From G713 sp034717835 (GTDB taxonomy: Bacteria > Chloroflexota > Anaerolineae > B4-G1 > SLSP01), in contig JAYELZ010000129.1 in NCBI GenBank assembly GCA_034717835.1, forward strand, positions 1 through 44,229: DNA of 44,229 nucleotides. Direction: 5' to 3'. The notes under the pieces are model-generated. The model saw only the letters and a list, made by a program, of their open reading frames with translations, did not search any database and was not told the origin of the DNA. Made by a program: the position numbers and the translations under genes. Below, piece after piece: positions 23,458-31,678 of the stretch (its first letter is position 1; each line of letters starts with the position of its first letter).

Positions 23458-24330
23458 ATGGATGTGGGCATTGTAGTCGTTAGCTATAACACCTGCGAGC
23501 TTTTGAGACGTTGTTTGACCACTGTTTACGCCAGCACTGGGCTGGCGTTTCGTCTTTGTGTGGTGGATAACGCTTCGGCGGATGGTAGCGTGGAGATGGT
23601 AGCTCGTGAGTTTCCCCAAGCTTTGCTGATTGCTAACGAGGAGAACAGGGGGTATCCCGCCGCGAACAACCAGGGCTTACGGTTGCTGGGTTTTGCGCGG
23701 GGGGAGGAGGGCGGGCCGCGCTATGCCCTCCTTCTCAACCCAGATACCGAGGTGCCGCCAACGGCTCTGGCGCAGACGGTGGCTTTTATGGATACGCATC
23801 CAGAGTTGGGGATACTGGGACCTAAGCTGGTGCGCCCCGACGGCTCGCTGGATTTGGCTTGCCGGCGTTCGTTCCCCTCTCCAGAGATTTCTTTCTATCG
23901 GTTGACGGGCTTAGCCCGACTTTTCCCCAAGAGCCGCCGGTTTGGACGCTATAATCTCACCTATCTAAATCCCGATCAGGGCGCTGAAGTAGATGCGGTA
24001 GTGGGTGCTTTTATGCTGGTGTGCCGCGCGGCGATTAACGAGGTAGGGTTGTTGGATGATACTTTCTTCATGTATGGCGAGGATCTCGATTGGGCTTATC
24101 GGATCAAAGCTGCCGGGTGGCAGGTCTACTACTATCCGGGGGTGACGGTGCTCCATGTCAAGCGGGCGGCCAGTCGCCAGAGCGCCAAAGCGCAGATAGA
24201 ATTCTGGCGGGCTATGGAAATTTTCTATCGTAAGCACTATGCGGCGCAGACTGCGTGGTGGGTGCATCTGCTGATTATCGGCGTGTTACGGTTCAAATTG
24301 AATTTGACGAGATGGCAGGTCAAACGATGA
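23458..24330 (+). CDS. Family 2 glycosyltransferase (rhamnosyltransferase-like)
   Basis: 290 residues, GT-A fold. VGIVVVSYNTCELLRRCLTTV and CVVDNASADGSVEMV form the nucleotide-sugar site. ENRGYPAANNQGL and LLLNPDTEV (DxD-like metal site) follow. DAVVGAFMLVCRAAINEVGLLDDTFFMYGEDLDWAYRIK is the acceptor/catalytic region typical of WbbL-type rhamnosyltransferases. It acts on the cytoplasmic side of the membrane on lipid-linked sugars. First gene of an envelope cluster; its stop overlaps the next start (ATGA at 24327). Confidence 0.88.
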   Translation: MDVGIVVVSYNTCELLRRCLTTVYASTGLAFRLCVVDNASADGSVEMVAREFPQALLIANEENRGYPAANNQGLRLLGFARGEEGGPRYALLLNPDTEVPPTALAQTVAFMDTHPELGILGPKLVRPDGSLDLACRRSFPSPEISFYRLTGLARLFPKSRRFGRYNLTYLNPDQGAEVDAVVGAFMLVCRAAINEVGLLDDTFFMYGEDLDWAYRIKAAGWQVYYYPGVTVLHVKRAASRQSAKAQIEFWRAMEIFYRKHYAAQTAWWVHLLIIGVLRFKLNLTRWQVKR

Positions 24331-25760
24331 GAGAACTGAAGCAATTGAAATACAGACGGGCACGTTATTATTTCATGGTTTTTTTGATGCTCGGCGATAT
24401 GTTGATGGCGGCGGTGGCTTTTGCCCTGGCCTATGGGTTGCGTACTTGGATACCGTTTCCGACCGTGACTCAGGAGCTGGGGCGCGTGGAGGATTATCTG
24501 CCGATGTTGTTGATCCACACGGCAGCGGTATTGTTGGTATTCATCTTTGCTAAGCTTTATGTCACCATTCCCGTTTCTCGAGTGGATGAATTTTACGCGA
24601 TTATCGTGGCAATCACTTTGGGCACGTTTTTAGGCGTGGCGTTTACTTCTTTACTGCTGCGCGATTTTACGGTGGGGCGCGATTATTCCCGGACGATGCT
24701 CTTCTACGTCTGGTTGCTCTCCATTGTTTTGATCATGTTAGGGCGACTGCTCAATGCGTGGCTACGTAGAATCCTGATCCGTAGAGGTTGGGGACGCCGC
24801 CAGGTCTTGGTGGTTGGTACCGGCGATATTGCGCGGATGATTTTGCAGAAAATCCTCTGGTCGCCGGAATTGGGTTATGATGTGGCGGGTGTGGTTGCCA
24901 ATACGAGTGTGGCTCCCGCATCTTTATTGGGTTTGCCGATCGTGGGTTCTGTGGGGTTACTGCAAAAATTGATCACCGAATATGGCGCAGAAGAGGTGAT
25001 CATCGCTTTGCCGGAAGAGACCTCACACCAGGAAATTCTCTGGCTGATCTCCGAGTGTGAACGCGGACGGGTTACTATCCGCGTCTATCCAGACCTTTTC
25101 CAGATTATGACCGGGCCGGTGAGCATTGGGGAGCTGGGGGGGATGCCGTTGCTCACGGTGCGCGATATCGCCCAACAGGGCTGGCGGCGAATTGCTAAAC
25201 GGATGATGGATTTGATGGGCAGTCTAGTGGGGCTGTTGCTCTTCTCCCCGCCGATGATGTTGATTTCGATATTGATAAAGCTAGAATCACCCGGCTCTGT
25301 TTTCTACGTACAGGAGCGGATGGGCTTGGATTCGCGGCCTTTTCCCATCCTCAAATTCCGTTCCATGCGCCAGGACGCGGAGCAGCAAGGGCCGGGCTGG
25401 ACGAAACCCGGCGATCCACGGCGCACCAAAATCGGTACGCTGTTGCGGAAAACTAATCTAGATGAGGTGCCGCAATTTATCAATGTCTTATTGGGCGATA
25501 TGAGTTTGGTTGGCCCGCGGCCAGAGCGTCCGGTTTACGTGGCACAGTTCCGACGCAGTATCCCCCGCTACATGGATCGCCATCGTGAGAAGGCTGGCAT
25601 GGCCGGGTGGGCGCAGGTCAATGGTTTTCGCGGGGACACATCAATTGTAGAGCGTACTAAATATGATTTGTGGTATATCGAGAATTGGTCGTTATTGTTG
25701 GATATGCGAATTTTGATTCGCACGGTTTTGCAATTCTTCCATTCGCCCAACGCTTATTAA
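24327..25760 (+). CDS. Polyprenyl glycosylphosphotransferase (WcaJ/EpsE-like priming enzyme)
   Basis: About 477 residues. Transfers a sugar-1-phosphate from UDP-sugar to undecaprenyl phosphate, starting exopolysaccharide or glycan synthesis. Four to five N-terminal helices, a central nucleotide-binding-like domain (RQVLVVGTGDIARMILQKI), then the catalytic bacterial sugar transferase domain: KRMMDLMGSLVGLLLFSP, VFYVQERMGLDSRPFPILKFRSM, LRKTNLDEVPQFINVLLGDMSLVGPRPERP and GWAQVNGFRGDT. Start placed at ATG 24327, overlapping the upstream stop as ATGA; an alternative in-frame ATG is at 24312. Likely operon with the glycosyltransferase before and the methyltransferase after. Confidence 0.9.
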   Translation: MRELKQLKYRRARYYFMVFLMLGDMLMAAVAFALAYGLRTWIPFPTVTQELGRVEDYLPMLLIHTAAVLLVFIFAKLYVTIPVSRVDEFYAIIVAITLGTFLGVAFTSLLLRDFTVGRDYSRTMLFYVWLLSIVLIMLGRLLNAWLRRILIRRGWGRRQVLVVGTGDIARMILQKILWSPELGYDVAGVVANTSVAPASLLGLPIVGSVGLLQKLITEYGAEEVIIALPEETSHQEILWLISECERGRVTIRVYPDLFQIMTGPVSIGELGGMPLLTVRDIAQQGWRRIAKRMMDLMGSLVGLLLFSPPMMLISILIKLESPGSVFYVQERMGLDSRPFPILKFRSMRQDAEQQGPGWTKPGDPRRTKIGTLLRKTNLDEVPQFINVLLGDMSLVGPRPERPVYVAQFRRSIPRYMDRHREKAGMAGWAQVNGFRGDTSIVERTKYDLWYIENWSLLLDMRILIRTVLQFFHSPNAY

Positions 25761-25815
25761 AAATTGGTTTCCGGCGAGTGCTGGCAGAACCCGGAAATTG
25801 AGGAGGAGTGTTTAA

Positions 25816-26613
25816 GTGCGTTCTGACACTACCAATACCGTTCCTTCCGAGCTGTATGATGAGGACTATTTCTTAACTGCTTGCGAGGGCTATGCGGAAT
25901 TTAACTCCAGCGCGGGGGAATATCTCTCGCGGCGTTTGGAGGAGGCGTTGCGAGTCGCCGGTGTCACTGCCGATATGCGTATTTTGGATGTAGGCTGTGG
26001 GCGGGGCGAAGTTCTCCGACAGATTTGGCGGCTAGGCGCGCAGCCGTTGGGGGTAGATTATGCCGCCGTCGCGGTGCGTTTTTCCCGTCAAGTTATGGCG
26101 GCGGAGACGGAGGATGTTATCCCTGTGCAGCAGGCCAATGCCCGCCAATTGCCCTTCCTCTCCGGGACTTTTGATCGCGTGTTGATGTTGGATATTGTGG
26201 AGCATCTTTATCCTCCAGAATTGACTGAAGCGCTGGCCGAGGCCTATCGTGTGCTCAAGCCGGGCGGTCGCCTGGTCGTGCATACCGCGCCCAATGTTTG
26301 GTATGATCACTATGCTTACCGTGGCGTGCGGTTAGTACGGCGGTGGTTGGGACAGGGGGACAAGTACCCGCGCAATCCGCGCGCGTTCTTGGTGCCGGAG
26401 AACGTGCAAGTACATGTCAACGAGCAGTCGTGGCTTAGTTTGCGTCGCAATTTGCGCCGAGCAAAGTTTACCGGCATCCAGGTCTGGTTGAGCACCCCGG
26501 AACAGCACCGCCGGGAAAACTTGCTCTTTCGCGTCTTGCGCGTGATCTTATTCGAGTGGTGGCCCTTTCGTTGGTTTTTCCAGCGTGAAGTTTTTGCCGT
26601 AGGGGAGAAGTGA
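25816..26613 (+). CDS. Class I SAM-dependent methyltransferase
   Basis: 265 residues, GTG start with AGGAGGAG 7-8 nt upstream. SAM-binding motif I is MRILDVGCGRGEVLRQI near residues 54-70. GVDYAAVAVRFSRQV is motif II, FDRVLMLDIVEHLYPPELTEAL the post-II region, and AYRVLKPGGRLVVHTAPN the next conserved block. The Methyltransf_11/23 type cannot fix the substrate; the position between a priming glycosyltransferase and a sortase suggests a sugar or lipid-linked glycan acceptor. Its stop codon overlaps the GTG of the sortase gene. Confidence 0.87.
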   Translation: MRSDTTNTVPSELYDEDYFLTACEGYAEFNSSAGEYLSRRLEEALRVAGVTADMRILDVGCGRGEVLRQIWRLGAQPLGVDYAAVAVRFSRQVMAAETEDVIPVQQANARQLPFLSGTFDRVLMLDIVEHLYPPELTEALAEAYRVLKPGGRLVVHTAPNVWYDHYAYRGVRLVRRWLGQGDKYPRNPRAFLVPENVQVHVNEQSWLSLRRNLRRAKFTGIQVWLSTPEQHRRENLLFRVLRVILFEWWPFRWFFQREVFAVGEK

Positions 26614-27443
26614 AAGATCGACGCCGGGTGGAAGACCTTTCCATCGCTGAGCTGGAAGAGCTGCTGCGCTTGCGCAAACGCGCAGCGCGGCTGGCGAGTG
26701 GTGGAGCGCGCTACAGCGCCACGCTGGCGGATGTGGTTCCACGTGCCGCGCGGCGGGGCATCAACTGGCATTGGATTGGAGACCGGCTGCTCTTACTGGT
26801 AGAATTTCTAGCCGTGTTGGGTTTGGCGACGGTGATTGCCCAGCTGTTCTTCATGGTGCGTACGCTCAATGAAGAGAGCCGGGTCCTGCAAACTGCCCCC
26901 ACGCCCACGGCGACGCCGCTGATTGAGGCGGCTTTATTGCCCGGCGGGCATACGGCCCCAGATGTAGGTGGTGGTTCCCAGCCGGCGGCCATTCCCGCGC
27001 ATCTCCAGCATTTGGTGGCGGAAATCACGCCGCTGCCAGCTCCCACGCCGGGGCCAGAACAGGCGCAACGTCTGGTGATCGCCAGCTTGGGAGTGGATGC
27101 GCCGGTAGTGGAAGGGGATGATTGGGAAATTCTCAAAAAAGGGGTCGGGCATCATATCGGCAGTGCTAATCCGGGCGAGCGGGGGAATTGTGTGCTCTCG
27201 GCGCATAATGATATCTACGGCGAAATTTTTCGCTACTTACCTGATTTGAAGGTGGGGGATGAGCTACTGTTGCATACGCAGACGCGGGTTTACCGTTATG
27301 TAGTACAACAGACTCGTATTATTGAGCCTACCGAAGTGGAAGTTATGGCGCCCACGAGCAGTCCGGCGTTGACCTTGATTTCTTGCTATCCTTATGGGGT
27401 GGATACGCAGCGGATCGTCGTGATTGCCTCATTAAGTCAGTAG
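26610..27443 (+). CDS. Sortase (class D/E-like) with N-terminal membrane anchor
   Basis: 277 residues, GTG start overlapping the methyltransferase stop. Cytoplasmic basic N-terminus, one membrane helix near residues 58-82, a Thr/Pro/Ala linker (PTPTATP), then the sortase barrel from about residue 155. Active-site triad positions: His199 in LSAHNDIYG, Cys259 in LISCYPYG, Arg268 in DTQRIVV. Sortases cleave a C-terminal sorting motif of exported proteins and attach them to the envelope. Candidate substrates with a classical LPxTG signal were not found in the window; the YLPLVLRN tail at 42180-42482 is only suggestive. Confidence 0.9.
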   Translation: MKDRRRVEDLSIAELEELLRLRKRAARLASGGARYSATLADVVPRAARRGINWHWIGDRLLLLVEFLAVLGLATVIAQLFFMVRTLNEESRVLQTAPTPTATPLIEAALLPGGHTAPDVGGGSQPAAIPAHLQHLVAEITPLPAPTPGPEQAQRLVIASLGVDAPVVEGDDWEILKKGVGHHIGSANPGERGNCVLSAHNDIYGEIFRYLPDLKVGDELLLHTQTRVYRYVVQQTRIIEPTEVEVMAPTSSPALTLISCYPYGVDTQRIVVIASLSQ

Positions 27444-27497
27444 TTGTTAGTCAGGTAGTCGTTAGTCAATTAGTCGTTAGTCAATTAGTCTTTAGTT
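27441..27497. repeat. Short-word tandem repeat (GTTAGTCAATTAGTC)
   Basis: Directly after the sortase stop the sequence repeats TAGTC-GTTAGTCAAT words about seven times. It is another GTC/GAC-spaced array like 20725-20834. Confidence 0.75.
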
Positions 27498-27519
27498 TGT
27501 ATATTTATTGGAGGAGAAA

Positions 27520-27765
27520 ATGGCAAAGAAAAGACGCACACCGAAGCTTTCAGCAACGCAACGTTATAGTCCCGGCAAGGGGCGCCAGCAACACACGCAG
27601 AAAAACCGGAAACAAGCGCAGCTAGCCACAGCTAAGGCCACGGCTGTGACTGAGGAGGAATTAGCAGCGGAGTATAAATATGTGCTCAAAGATTTGAAGC
27701 ACATTGGGGTTATCGCTCTGGCGATGTTAGCGCTACTGATAGCGCTGGCGTTAATCCTGATTTAA
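27520..27765 (+). CDS. Small basic membrane protein, unknown function
   Basis: 81 residues from the ATG at 27520 (GGAGGAG 5 nt upstream). Very basic N-terminal half (KKRRTPKLSATQRYSPGKGRQQ and further K/R/Q-rich sequence), a short acidic stretch (VTEEELAAEYKYVLKDLKHIG), then one C-terminal hydrophobic helix of about 20 residues. It looks like a tail-anchored cytoplasmic protein. No family recognised. A terminator follows, so it is the last gene of the envelope cluster or a separate unit. Confidence 0.75.
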   Translation: MAKKRRTPKLSATQRYSPGKGRQQHTQKNRKQAQLATAKATAVTEEELAAEYKYVLKDLKHIGVIALAMLALLIALALILI

Positions 27766-27790
27766 CAGAATTCGCGCCCTCGCAGGTTTA

Positions 27791-27824
27791 ACCGCCCTGG
27801 AATTTATTCCGGGGCGGTGCTTTT
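27791..27824 (+). terminator. Intrinsic terminator after small membrane protein
   Basis: 12-bp stem ACCGCCCTGGAA / TTCCGGGGCGGT with loop TTTA, followed by GCTTTTG. It overlaps the last codons of the convergent membrane-protein gene. Confidence 0.75.
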
Positions 27825-28538
27825 GTAGCCCCAGAGCCAACGTAGGGCCACATCCACGAGCAACGCACACCAGAAGTTTTGGGTTTGTAGGTAGAGTAGG
27901 GTGCTGGTTATGAGTAAGGTGACATTTAACCAGAGGTCTCGCCCGCGTCCAGGAGTGGCTAGCTCCTCCCAGGTTAGGGGGCTGAGGATGTTCTCTATCA
28001 GGAGTGGTAGCAATCCCGCCCAACTGCCAATTTCAGTTCCCCAGAGCAGGACGAAAGGCGCGCGGTAGAAGGCCCAGTGGCTTTCCTGACAGCTAGCTTC
28101 GCGGAAGGCTACGCCCATATCGCGGCGTCGAGTAGGCTGGGTGGGACGTAAACGCATGATTTGACGCCGGCTTAAAAATACGATTGCGGCAGCGACTAGC
28201 CCCATCCCGCCGGCCCAACCCAAATCACGCATCCAATCGGTTCCATTAGCTACTGTGTGGGCGGCAGTGGGGAGGGATTGCAATCCTAAGCCGCGTTCCG
28301 TCAGCGCGCCTCGCCAGAGCAACACCACAGCGGGTAGGCCTAGGTAGTATGACAACCGGGCCAGTTCTCTGACCCATGGGCGGCCGGCCCAACGTTGCCA
28401 ACGTTGCCGCCAGGTGACTTGCTCTCCGGTGATGGGGAGGAGCAACCATTTGATCCAAGCCGCCAGTACGGCGAGGGCCATCGATACCCCTAGCCAGAAC
28501 CAGCGTTCTTGAAATGGGGTCAGATTAGAGAGTAACAT
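27804..28538 (-). CDS. Polytopic membrane protein, unknown function
   Basis: 244 residues with about six hydrophobic helices and Trp/Arg-rich loops. The C-terminal half (LLPLLIENILSPLTWEELA, then LYLQTQNFWCALLVDVALRWLW) faintly recalls CPBP-type membrane proteases, but the expected EE and H motifs are not clear, so no function is given. Its start overlaps the histidine kinase stop by 14 bp, so the two are co-translated; it may be an accessory membrane partner of the kinase. Confidence 0.7.
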   Translation of the reverse strand: MLLSNLTPFQERWFWLGVSMALAVLAAWIKWLLLPITGEQVTWRQRWQRWAGRPWVRELARLSYYLGLPAVVLLWRGALTERGLGLQSLPTAAHTVANGTDWMRDLGWAGGMGLVAAAIVFLSRRQIMRLRPTQPTRRRDMGVAFREASCQESHWAFYRAPFVLLWGTEIGSWAGLLPLLIENILSPLTWEELATPGRGRDLWLNVTLLITSTLLYLQTQNFWCALLVDVALRWLWGYKSTAPE

Positions 28539-30294
28539 CGTTTTTCGTCGGTACCGTTACCTGAATCAGGGTCCCTTTTCCTGGCTCTGAATGGATTACC
28601 GTTTTACCTCCGGCCAATTTGGCTCGTTCCTGCAAGTTGAGCATCCCCAAACTGCCGCGTTCCTCGTAGTTGTCCTCGGTAGCGATGACGTCAAAGCCCA
28701 GTCCATTGTCTTCTATCTCGATGATCGCATGCATGGTTCCCTGTCTATGGAGACGTACCCACAAATCATCAGCTTGAGCGTGTTTGCGGGCATTGGTAAT
28801 GGCCTCGTCGATGATATAGAACAATGAACCTTGAGCTTGCTCGGTCAGATATAGGTCGATATCTTCTTCTGCTGCTAAGTGAATGACTAAGGAATCGGTT
28901 TCTGCCAATTTTTTGATATATTGCTCTACGGCGGGAACTAGACCCTGGCTCTCCAGAATCAGCGGGCGGAGAGTGAAGAGCATCTGCCGGATGACTCTGG
29001 TGGTAGTACGCGCTTGGGTTTCTAATTCCTGCAATTCAGCCTCAATTTGCTCCGTAGCTCCTCTTTCGAGGAGCATGCGGACATAGTTGAGGCGCATCGC
29101 GATTGCGGAGATGGTCTGTGTAGGGCCGTCATGCAGGTCACGAGCTAGCTTTTTGCGGGCTTCTTCCTCGACGGTTACGAGTCGTTCCTTTTCTTCCATG
29201 AGATTTTGATAGAGTTGTGAGTTTTGTAAGGCCATGACTGCTTGACTACAGATGGCTTCTAGTAAATCCTGGTAGTCAGGAGTATAGACGTGGGGTTCGG
29301 GACTGCCTATCACCAGAAGCCCATAGCTCTCAAAACCGGCGCGTAAGGGGGCGACGAGGACTTCACGGCAGTGGTGCAGCGCGCCTATCTGGCTCAACTC
29401 AGGATCGCTGCCTGGCTCTGCGGCGATAGTGACTTCTGCGTTTTCGAGCACGGTGGCCAGGAGTCCCTCTTTAGCCGAGAAACTTTTTTGTCGATCATGT
29501 CTTGAGAGGCCGCGTGAGTTGGCTATGTGAAGAGCTTGATCTGTGCGGAAGAGTAGAATCATTTGAACTTGAGAGATGTCGCGATCCAAGAGCTCGCGCA
29601 ACCCTGTTTGGCTTATATCCAAGGCGGATTGCAGCACGCGCTCGTGGTTGAGGGTGGCGCTGAGGGTACTGGCTAGTTCAAAGATCAGGCGGACGCGTTG
29701 ATGTGCGGCTGTTATTTGGGATTGGGCTTGTTTAGCATGCACGCTACGTTCTTCCCAAAGCGCCATTTTGATTTTCGAGCCGACATAACTGATGGTTAGA
29801 CCTGCGCAGAGGAGTACTGCGCCTTGGCTTAGTATTATGTCGTAATTGTGCCAGAGGGTGCCGAGACTGGTCCCAGGGGGACTATCTATTTGTTGGCTGG
29901 CGCTCCAGCCGTAAACGGCGGCGGTGCCTAGCGCGGTACTTAAACTGACCCACCAGGGATAGCGCAAGGCGGTGGTAATGATAGGTATGGAGGAGAAAAA
30001 TAGTAGGGGACTTTCGACACCGCCGGTGGTCCCGATGAGTCCCAGTGTTAGGGAAATATCCAAGATAAGGGTGAAGGCGATCAGTGGTTTTTGAAAGGCA
30101 TGCAACATTAGCAACAACATGACGAGCAAATTCCCAATAATGCCGCTGACTAATAGGGCGATTACAGGGGGGGCAAAAACCACTCGTGGATCTGAGGTGG
30201 TAATTTGCAGGCTGAGGACTGCGGTCACGACGATTAGATATAACCAGCGGAGGTTGCTATAGAGCCATTCGATTTTGAATTCTGATTCGGGCAT
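28525..30294 (-). CDS. Membrane sensor histidine kinase (MASE-like / GAF / HisKA_3 / HATPase)
   Basis: 589 residues from the ATG at 30294, which has AGAGGAGC upstream. About six helices (residues 15-200), a short coil, a GAF-like domain (about 225-375), then the dimerisation/phosphoacceptor region with KLARDLHDGPTQTISAI (His388) and the ATPase domain with DEAITNARKHA (N box) and EDNGLGF (G1). This is the NarX/DesK class, which normally phosphorylates a NarL-type regulator; none is adjacent. The ribosome site is part of the 47-bp repeat at 30299-30345. An apparent N-terminal extension would only translate that repeat. Confidence 0.9.
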   Translation of the reverse strand: MPESEFKIEWLYSNLRWLYLIVVTAVLSLQITTSDPRVVFAPPVIALLVSGIIGNLLVMLLLMLHAFQKPLIAFTLILDISLTLGLIGTTGGVESPLLFFSSIPIITTALRYPWWVSLSTALGTAAVYGWSASQQIDSPPGTSLGTLWHNYDIILSQGAVLLCAGLTISYVGSKIKMALWEERSVHAKQAQSQITAAHQRVRLIFELASTLSATLNHERVLQSALDISQTGLRELLDRDISQVQMILLFRTDQALHIANSRGLSRHDRQKSFSAKEGLLATVLENAEVTIAAEPGSDPELSQIGALHHCREVLVAPLRAGFESYGLLVIGSPEPHVYTPDYQDLLEAICSQAVMALQNSQLYQNLMEEKERLVTVEEEARKKLARDLHDGPTQTISAIAMRLNYVRMLLERGATEQIEAELQELETQARTTTRVIRQMLFTLRPLILESQGLVPAVEQYIKKLAETDSLVIHLAAEEDIDLYLTEQAQGSLFYIIDEAITNARKHAQADDLWVRLHRQGTMHAIIEIEDNGLGFDVIATEDNYEERGSLGMLNLQERAKLAGGKTVIHSEPGKGTLIQVTVPTKNDVTL

Positions 30295-30298
30295 GCTT

Positions 30299-30345
30299 GC
30301 TCCTCTGAAAACAAGTCTAAAGTCGCCAGTCAAAGGTCTAAAGTC
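30299..30345 (-). repeat. 47-bp repeat with built-in ribosome site (copy B, upstream of histidine kinase)
   Basis: Minus-strand copy of 6087-6133 with 3 mismatches in 47. It ends AGAGGAGC four bases before the ATG of the kinase. Confidence 0.8.
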
Positions 30346-30502
30346 TGCGGCAAGACCCAGGTGTGGGCGGGGCGGTAGTGCAGCCTTTGCGTGATTGTAG
30401 GGGTGGCATCCCATATAGGAATTTCTCTGAAAGTGCGCACGTAGCGGGCCTGGAGAGTTGGGCTTACTATCTCAGGCGAGTTGTTGTAGGTTGGGGCAAC
30501 GG

Positions 30503-31585
30503 CTAGATGGAAAAGCGAATGTGTACAATTTCACCATCTTGAACGACATAATCTTTCCCTTCTAGTCTGAGAATTCCTTCTTGACGTGCGGCACTGAGGC
30601 TGCCGGTTGCCAAGAGCTCTTGATAAGGGAGCACTTCGGCGCGGATGAAGCCGCGCGCCAAATCGGTATGGATAGTCGCGGCCGCGTCCAGGGCACTCTC
30701 TCCTTGCTTCAAGTTCCAGGCGCGCACCTCTTCCTCGCCTATGGTGAAGAAGGAGAGCAGTCCAATCAACTCGTAGGAGCGGCGGATGACGCGCTGGCGT
30801 ATTGGTTCGGAAATTTCGAACTCCTCCATGAAAATTTCCACCTCATCCTCCGGGAGTTGGCTAATTTCCAGTTCCAGTTGTCCTCGGAGGGACATTAGTT
30901 TGGTTTGGGGGTAGTTATATGTTACCAGCTCGGCGGGCGGAATGTCATCATCGCCGGTGTTGAGCAAGACCAATACCGGCTTGAGGGAGAGTAGTCCATA
31001 ACCCGCGATAGTTTCGCGTTCGTGCTCTCCGAGATCTAGGGAGCGGAGGGGCCGTTCTGCTTCCAGGGTGGTGCGTAATTGTTGGAAGAGTTCCTGCTCG
31101 GCCAGCAATGCTGGGCGGGCGCTGCGCTGGGCGCCTTTTTGCAGTTGGGCGGCGATGTTCGTGAGGCGATTCTCTACGGTGAGGAGGTCAGCTAAAAGCA
31201 TCTCGTTGTGCAAGATCGTTAAGTCGCGTTGCGGGTCAACGTTGCCCAGCTGGTGCGGGACGCAGGGGCTTTCGAAGGCGCGCACTACGTGGACGAAGGC
31301 GTCCATGGTGGCTATCTGGTTGCGTAACGGGCCGCTCAAGCCTTCTTTGCCGATATCTTCTTCCAGGCCGGCGATGTCGATGTAGGTAACTTGCGCGTAG
31401 GTGGTTTTCTGAGGGTGATAGAGCTCGCTAAGTTGTGCTAGGCGATGATCCGGCACTGCGACTGTGGCGCGGTGTAATTCTAGCTTGCCTAGTGACGCGG
31501 CCAGAGTGGGCAGGTTGCTGCCAGTTAGGGCATTGAAGATGGTAGTTTTGCCGCTGGTGGCTAATCCGATGATTCCTAATTCCAT
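30503..31585 (-). CDS. YchF-like Obg-family ATPase/GTPase, divergent
   Basis: 360 residues. G1 loop GLATSGKTTIFNAL, G3 DIAGLEED, and a C-terminal TGS-like DUF933 domain ending GKDYVVQDGEIVHIRF, the YchF ending. YchF/OLA1 proteins bind ATP rather than GTP and associate with ribosomes. Differences from canonical YchF: G1 is ATSGKTT rather than PNVGKST, and the G4 region reads VLVLLNTGDDD instead of NxxE, so nucleotide choice is uncertain. AAGGAG precedes the start, with TATAAT on the minus strand (31626-31631) further upstream. Confidence 0.85.
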   Translation of the reverse strand: MELGIIGLATSGKTTIFNALTGSNLPTLAASLGKLELHRATVAVPDHRLAQLSELYHPQKTTYAQVTYIDIAGLEEDIGKEGLSGPLRNQIATMDAFVHVVRAFESPCVPHQLGNVDPQRDLTILHNEMLLADLLTVENRLTNIAAQLQKGAQRSARPALLAEQELFQQLRTTLEAERPLRSLDLGEHERETIAGYGLLSLKPVLVLLNTGDDDIPPAELVTYNYPQTKLMSLRGQLELEISQLPEDEVEIFMEEFEISEPIRQRVIRRSYELIGLLSFFTIGEEEVRAWNLKQGESALDAAATIHTDLARGFIRAEVLPYQELLATGSLSAARQEGILRLEGKDYVVQDGEIVHIRFSI

Positions 31586-31678
31586 GTATGTAGACTCCTT
31601 GCAGCTAGCGTAAAAGCAGCTAAGTATTATACTTGATTTTAGTCTATTGACGCGATGTTTGTAGTTAAAGTGGATATT

